Under the pieces are notes generated by a model, which searched no databases, was not told the DNA's origin, and saw only the letters and a program-made list of their open reading frames with translations. Below, one piece after another: positions 60,237-64,000 of a stretch of DNA of 64,000 nucleotides. Position numbers and translations under genes: made by a program. The stretch is taken from contig NZ_QVNQ01000001.1 of the NCBI RefSeq assembly GCF_003432485.1, positions 682,001 through 746,000 on the forward strand, in the 5' to 3' direction. Origin of the DNA: Actinomadura spongiicola (GTDB lineage: Bacteria; Actinomycetota; Actinomycetes; Streptosporangiales; Streptosporangiaceae). The first letter of the stretch is position 1; every line of letters begins with the position of its first letter.

Positions 60237-61055
60237 GTGACCGGCGACGCGCACGTCTCCGGCCAGGAGCCGGAGATCTCGATCGACACCAGCGTGGCGC
60301 ACCCGGCCCGGGTGTGGGACTACTGGCTCGGCGGCAAGGACCATTACCCCTCCGACGTCGAGGTCGGCGACCAGTTGGAGGAGACCATCCCCGAGGTGGT
60401 GCTGTGGGCGCGCGCCGACCGCGAATTCCTCGGCAGAGTGGTCCGCCACGTCATCACCGAGGCGGGCGTACGGCAGTTCCTCGACATCGGCACCGGCATC
60501 CCCACCAGGGACAACACCCACCAGGTCGCGCAGCGCCTCGCGCCCGAGAGCCGGGTCGTGTACGTCGACAACGATCCCGTGGTGCTGGCGCACGCGCGGG
60601 CGTTGCTGGCCAGTTCGCCCGAGGGCGCCACCGACTTCGTCGACGCCAACCTCCACGACCCCGACACGATCCTGGCCGAGGCGGCCCGCACGCTGGACTT
60701 CTCCCGCCCGGTCCTGGTGACGTTGCTCGGCATTCTGGAGTTCAGCGTCACCGACGAGGCGTACACGATCGTGAACCGGATTCTGGAGCCGTTCCCGTCC
60801 GGCACCCATCTGGCGATCGCCTGCCCCAGCAACCACACCAACACCGAGGCGATGGACGAGGTCGCCCGGAAATGGAACGACAGCGGCGCCACCCCGATCG
60901 TCATGCGCAGCGCCGAGGGACTGAAACGCTTCTTCGAGCACCTGGAATTGCTTGAGCCCGGGCTCGTGCCGCTGCCGAAGTGGCGTCCCGACCCCGGAAC
61001 GCTCTACGCCGACCGGGACATGGACTTCTACTGCGCGGTCGGCCGCAAACCCTGA
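60237..61055 (+). CDS. DUF574 SAM-dependent methyltransferase
   Basis: A 272-residue protein of the actinomycete-specific DUF574 (Methyltransf_19) family. The hallmark HPARVWDYWLGGKDHYPSD comes first, then LDIGTGIPTRDNTHQVAQ (SAM site), VVYVDNDPVVLAHARAL and the terminal [11 protein letters not shown]. The substrate is unknown for the family. The GTG at 60237 is preferred to one at 60222 because GGGAGGC lies 6 bp before it. The last 28 bases overlap the convergent aldehyde dehydrogenase gene. Confidence 0.92.
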   Translation: MTGDAHVSGQEPEISIDTSVAHPARVWDYWLGGKDHYPSDVEVGDQLEETIPEVVLWARADREFLGRVVRHVITEAGVRQFLDIGTGIPTRDNTHQVAQRLAPESRVVYVDNDPVVLAHARALLASSPEGATDFVDANLHDPDTILAEAARTLDFSRPVLVTLLGILEFSVTDEAYTIVNRILEPFPSGTHLAIACPSNHTNTEAMDEVARKWNDSGATPIVMRSAEGLKRFFEHLELLEPGLVPLPKWRPDPGTLYADRDMDFYCAVGRKP

Positions 61056-62503
61056 ACCCCGCCGGACGGGCGGCCGTGCTTGTGCATGACGTGCTTGACG
61101 CGCGTGTAGTCCTCCAGCCCGTAGTGCGAGAGATCCTTGCCGTAGCCGGAGTGCTTGAAGCCGCCATGCGGCATCTCCGCGACCAGCACCATGTGGTCGT
61201 TGATCCACACGCAGCCGAAGTCGAGCCGGGCCGCCATGCGCATCGCGCGGCCGTGGTCGGCGGTCCAGACGCTTGAGGCAAGGGCGTGGTCGACGTCGCA
61301 CGCCGACCGGAGCGCCTCGTCCTCGTCGGTGAACGGCTGCACGGTCAGCAGCGGCGCGAAGTTCTCCTGGCGCACCACGGCGTCGTCCTGCGCCACCCCC
61401 GTGATGACGGTGGGCGCCAGGAAGTAGCCGCGTTCGCCGACTCGGTGTCCACCGGCGGCGACGGTGGCGTGCGCGGGCAGGTCGTCCAGCGTCCGGAGCA
61501 CGCGGGCGAACTGGTCGGAGTTGTTCAGCGGGCCGTAGGCGGCGTCGTGGTCGGACGGCGGCCCGGTGCGGACGGTGGCGACGCGTTCCAGCAGGCGCGC
61601 GGTGAACTCCTCGTGGACGTCCCGCTGGACGAGCACGCGCGCCACGGCCGTGCAGTCCTGCCCCGCGTTGTAGAACCCGGCGCCGACGACGCCGTCGACC
61701 GCTTCGCAGAGATCGGCGTCGGCGAACACGACGGCGGGGGCGTTGCCGCCGAGTTCCAGGTGGGTGCGGGCGAGGCGGTCCGCGGCGGCGCGGGCGACCT
61801 CGACGCCCGCCCGCGTCGAACCGGTGATCGACACCATCGCCGCGGTGGGGTGCGCGACGACCGCGCGGCCGGTGTCGCGGTCGCCGCAGACGATGTTGAG
61901 GACGCCCGGCGGAACGGCCTCCGCGGCGAGTTCCCCGAACATCGCGGCGGTGACGGGGGTGGTGTCGCCGGGCTTGAGCACCACGGTGTTCCCCGCCGCG
62001 AGGGCGGGCGCGATCTTCCACACGGCCATCAGCAGCGGATAGTTCCACGGGACGACCTGACCGATGACACCGACCGGTTCGCGCCGCACGTAGGACGTGT
62101 GCCCCGGGGTGTACTCGGAGGCGGCGATGCCGGGGAGCAGGCGGGCGGCTCCGGCGAAGAAGCGCAGGCAGTCGGCCGCCACGAACACCTCCTCGACGCG
62201 GGTGGCGGCGATCGGCTTGCCGGTGTTGCGGCACTCGGCGGCCACGAACTCGTCGGCCCGCCGCTCCAGCAGGTCGGCGCAGTGCAGCAGCGCCCGCTGG
62301 CGGTGGCCGGGCGGTGTGTCGCGCCAGCCGTCGAACGCGTTCACGGCGGCGGTGTAGGCGTCGCCGACGTCGGATTCGCTGGACAGCGGCGCGCTGCCGA
62401 ACACCTCGCCTGTGCTGGGGTCGATCAGTTCGGTGACGCGTCCGTCGGCGGCGGGACGGAGCTGCCCGCCGATGACGTTGTGCACGGTGGTGAGAGTGGT
62501 CAT
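61028..62503 (-). CDS. Aldehyde dehydrogenase, probable 4-aminobutyraldehyde dehydrogenase
   Basis: A 491-residue NAD+-dependent enzyme. Motifs: [32 protein letters not shown], Glu250 in [13 protein letters not shown], the nucleophile Cys284 in [12 protein letters not shown], and [20 protein letters not shown] at the C-terminus, which is typical of aminobutyraldehyde dehydrogenases (PatD/PuuC-like). It follows an agmatinase-family gene with a 4-bp overlap and an amine oxidase before that, so it likely oxidises 4-aminobutanal (or 4-guanidinobutanal) made by the oxidase. Product would be GABA or guanidinobutyrate. Confidence 0.88.
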   Translation of the reverse strand: MTTLTTVHNVIGGQLRPAADGRVTELIDPSTGEVFGSAPLSSESDVGDAYTAAVNAFDGWRDTPPGHRQRALLHCADLLERRADEFVAAECRNTGKPIAATRVEEVFVAADCLRFFAGAARLLPGIAASEYTPGHTSYVRREPVGVIGQVVPWNYPLLMAVWKIAPALAAGNTVVLKPGDTTPVTAAMFGELAAEAVPPGVLNIVCGDRDTGRAVVAHPTAAMVSITGSTRAGVEVARAAADRLARTHLELGGNAPAVVFADADLCEAVDGVVGAGFYNAGQDCTAVARVLVQRDVHEEFTARLLERVATVRTGPPSDHDAAYGPLNNSDQFARVLRTLDDLPAHATVAAGGHRVGERGYFLAPTVITGVAQDDAVVRQENFAPLLTVQPFTDEDEALRSACDVDHALASSVWTADHGRAMRMAARLDFGCVWINDHMVLVAEMPHGGFKHSGYGKDLSHYGLEDYTRVKHVMHKHGRPSGGVQGLRPTAQ

Positions 62504-63483
62504 CGGTGCGATCCTTGGAGGAGGGCCAGCAGGTCGTAGGTGATGTGCGCCGCCGCGATTCCCGTGATCTCGGCGTGGTCGTAGGCGGGGGCGACCTCGA
62601 CGACGTCCGCGCCGACGAGGTTCAGGCCGTCCAGGCCGCGCAGGATTTCGAGCAGCTCACGGCTGGAGAGTCCGCCCGCCTCCGGTGTACCGGTGCCGGG
62701 CGCGTGCGCGGGGTCGAGCACGTCGATGTCGACCGACACGTACACCGGGCGGTCGCCCAGCCGGCCGCGGACGCGGTCGATGACGGTGTCGATCGGCTGC
62801 CGGACGAGGTCGCGGGCGTGCACGGCGGTGAAGCCGAGCTTCTCGCTCTCGTCCAGGTCCAGCCGCGAGTACAGCGGCCCGCGAATGCCGACGTGCGTGG
62901 AGTGGGACAGGTCGATCAGGCCCTCTTCGCTGGCGCGGCGGAACGGCGTGCCGTGCGTGTACGGGGCGCCGAAGTAGGTGTCCCAGGTGTCGAGGTGCGC
63001 GTCGAAGTGCAGCACCGCGATGGGGCCGTGGCGTTCGTGCTGGACGCGCAGCAGCGGCAGCGCGATGGTGTGGTCCCCGCCGATGGTGATCAGGCGGCGG
63101 CGGGTGCCCGACAGGTCACGGGCGGCGTCCTCGACGGCCGTGATCGCGGCGCTCAGGTCGAACGGGTTGATTCCGGCGTCGCCCGCGTCGGCGACCTGGC
63201 TCACCGCGAACGGCTCGACGTCCAGCGCGGGATGGTAGGGGCGCAGCAGCCGGGAGCTCTGCCGGACATGACCGGGCCCGAACCGGGCGCCCGGACGGTA
63301 GCTGACCCCGGTGTCGAACGGGACGCCCCAGACCAGCACCTCGGCGTCGGGCACGTCGTCGAACCGCGGCAGCCGCGCGAACGTGGCGTCACCCGCGTAG
63401 CGGGGGATCCGCGTCGCGTCGACCGGGCCGACCGGCGGCGGCGTGCCGGAGCCGGTCACGGGGCCGGTCACGGGGCCGGTCAC
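62500..63483 (-). CDS. speB: Agmatinase / guanidinobutyrase family ureohydrolase
   Basis: A 327-residue Mn-dependent ureohydrolase that releases urea from a guanidino compound. The metal ligands are all present: His138 in [12 protein letters not shown], Asp161/His163/Asp165 in [10 protein letters not shown], and Asp252/Asp254 in [29 protein letters not shown] is the usual N-terminal motif. Agmatine, guanidinobutyrate or related substrates are possible; the coupled amine oxidase and aldehyde dehydrogenase fit either. It starts at a GTG overlapping the previous stop; two more in-frame GTGs follow within a tandem repeat. The symbol denotes the family, not a proven substrate. Confidence 0.9.
   Translation of the reverse strand: MTGPVTGPVTGSGTPPPVGPVDATRIPRYAGDATFARLPRFDDVPDAEVLVWGVPFDTGVSYRPGARFGPGHVRQSSRLLRPYHPALDVEPFAVSQVADAGDAGINPFDLSAAITAVEDAARDLSGTRRRLITIGGDHTIALPLLRVQHERHGPIAVLHFDAHLDTWDTYFGAPYTHGTPFRRASEEGLIDLSHSTHVGIRGPLYSRLDLDESEKLGFTAVHARDLVRQPIDTVIDRVRGRLGDRPVYVSVDIDVLDPAHAPGTGTPEAGGLSSRELLEILRGLDGLNLVGADVVEVAPAYDHAEITGIAAAHITYDLLALLQGSHR
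63454..63483. repeat. Tandem 12-bp repeat over the ureohydrolase start
   Basis: GGGGCCGGTCAC is repeated about two and a half times and encodes [11 protein letters not shown] at the N-terminus. Each unit supplies an in-frame GTG, so the true start could be 63483, 63471 or 63459. Slippage here would change only the N-terminal length. Confidence 0.7.
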
Positions 63484-64000
63484 AGGGCCTCCAGCAGTTC
63501 CGCCGCGGCGCGGCGGCCGCTGTCGATCGCGCCGTCGATGAAGCCGGGCCAGCGGTGCGCGGTGTGCGCCCCGGCGAAGTGGACGAGCCCTTCCGGCACG
63601 GCCAGGTGGGCCTCGTACCTGGTGATCTGCCCGGCCCTGAACGTGGTCCAGGTGCCGCGTGACCAGGGGTCGTGCACCCAGTCGTGCGTGGCCGTCGCGA
63701 CGACCTCGGCGTCCGGCGCGTACTCCCGGACGGCCCGCTGCACCGCCTGCGGGTCATTGCCGTTCACGTGGTCGTGCCCGGGGGCGAAGCACACCAGCAG
63801 CACCCCTTCGGGGAGGGTGCGCATCGCCCCGACGTAGTCGAAGACCGTGCCCCAGCCGTAGCCGCTGAGGTCCTCGGGGACGTTGCGGGCCACCGCCCAC
63901 ACCTTCTGTCCCTGCCCGGCGTGATTCTCCTTGGAGATCGCGAGCTTCTCGGGGGCGAGCGCGGGCGCGAAGTCGATGTCCTGGAGGACGCCGAGCGGCA
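63480..64000 (-). CDS. Flavin amine oxidase, C-terminal part (cut by window edge)
   Basis: The last 173 codons of an FAD-dependent amine oxidase of the monoamine/putrescine oxidase family; the frame is open through position 64000 and the start lies outside. Visible: [49 protein letters not shown] and the FAD-binding C-terminus [20 protein letters not shown] with [10 protein letters not shown]. In bacterial putrescine oxidases the last block reads HFAGTE. It would oxidise a primary amine to an aldehyde, ammonia and peroxide. It is coupled (GTGA) to the ureohydrolase gene, forming a polyamine catabolic operon. Confidence 0.88.
   Translation of the reverse strand, partial: PLGVLQDIDFAPALAPEKLAISKENHAGQGQKVWAVARNVPEDLSGYGWGTVFDYVGAMRTLPEGVLLVCFAPGHDHVNGNDPQAVQRAVREYAPDAEVVATATHDWVHDPWSRGTWTTFRAGQITRYEAHLAVPEGLVHFAGAHTAHRWPGFIDGAIDSGRRAAAELLEAL

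Overview
The window is high-GC actinobacterial DNA with dense, often overlapping genes (many ATGA, GTGA and TGATG stop/start overlaps). Gene content (a PknG/GlnX/GlnH locus, a FurA-KatG pair, an XRE-DUF5753 regulator beside a DUF574 methyltransferase, a c-di-AMP riboswitch before an NlpC/P60 hydrolase, LPMO and GH19 chitinase) fits a filamentous soil actinomycete. Thermomonosporaceae such as Actinomadura are a reasonable guess, but the genus is inference. I see no rRNA, tRNA, CRISPR array, insertion sequence or phage genes.

Region 1 (1-15012), catabolism: the start of urocanate hydratase behind a PadR regulator; then a ThDP-dependent 2-oxoacid-type enzyme, an aldehyde dehydrogenase and a PucR-type regulator on the minus strand. 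Divergent from these is a plus-strand run: a polyamine-type ABC importer (two permeases, ATPase, Tat-lipoprotein binding protein) interleaved with a crotonase, an NDP-forming acyl-CoA ligase, an acyl-CoA dehydrogenase and a dienoyl-CoA-reductase-like SDR. Together they suggest import, conversion to an acid, CoA activation and beta-oxidation of an unknown compound.

Region 2 (14964-19256): a MerR regulator with a Cys-rich tail, divergent from two exporter-fold ABC half-transporters. The shared promoter has a MerR-type long spacer with a dyad and an overlapping iron-box-like sequence, suggesting an IrtAB/YbtPQ-like siderophore transporter.

Region 3 (19272-35070): a peptide-type ABC importer (with a fused DppD-DppF ATPase) faces a GntR regulator with clear operator repeats. 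Then comes a seven-gene operon: thiolase-fold protein lacking the nucleophilic Cys, DUF35 partner, double EthD-like protein, COG2159 amidohydrolase, fused CaiB/BaiF CoA-transferase and aldehyde dehydrogenase. A convergent operon carries a CMD/AhpD-like protein, a metallo-beta-lactamase-fold hydrolase and a second double EthD-like protein. The Cys-less thiolase plus DUF35 pair resembles the Ltp2/ChsH2 retro-aldolase of steroid side-chain degradation. This is my best candidate for an undescribed pathway.

Region 4 (35494-40269): chitin degradation (AA10 LPMO and GH19 chitinase behind a perfect 19-bp palindrome), an unknown secreted protein, a methyltransferase, and a membrane protein followed by a decayed duplicate of its own 3' end.

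Region 5 (40376-47335): a tightly linked signalling operon: class III cyclase-like protein, PknG-type kinase, VWA protein, GlnX-like membrane sensor and GlnH-like binding protein. It is an elaborated version of the mycobacterial amino-acid-sensing PknG system.

Region 6 (47391-51349): FurA-katG, then a second Fur paralogue and a truncated multicopper oxidase on the opposite strand.

Region 7 (51796-64000): secreted DUF4360 protein; NlpC/P60 hydrolase under a ydaO riboswitch; Tat-exported M28 peptidase; MMPL transporter; ArsR regulator with a small membrane coiled-coil protein; XRE/DUF574 pair; and a polyamine catabolic operon (FAD amine oxidase, agmatinase-family ureohydrolase, aminoaldehyde dehydrogenase) running off the right edge.
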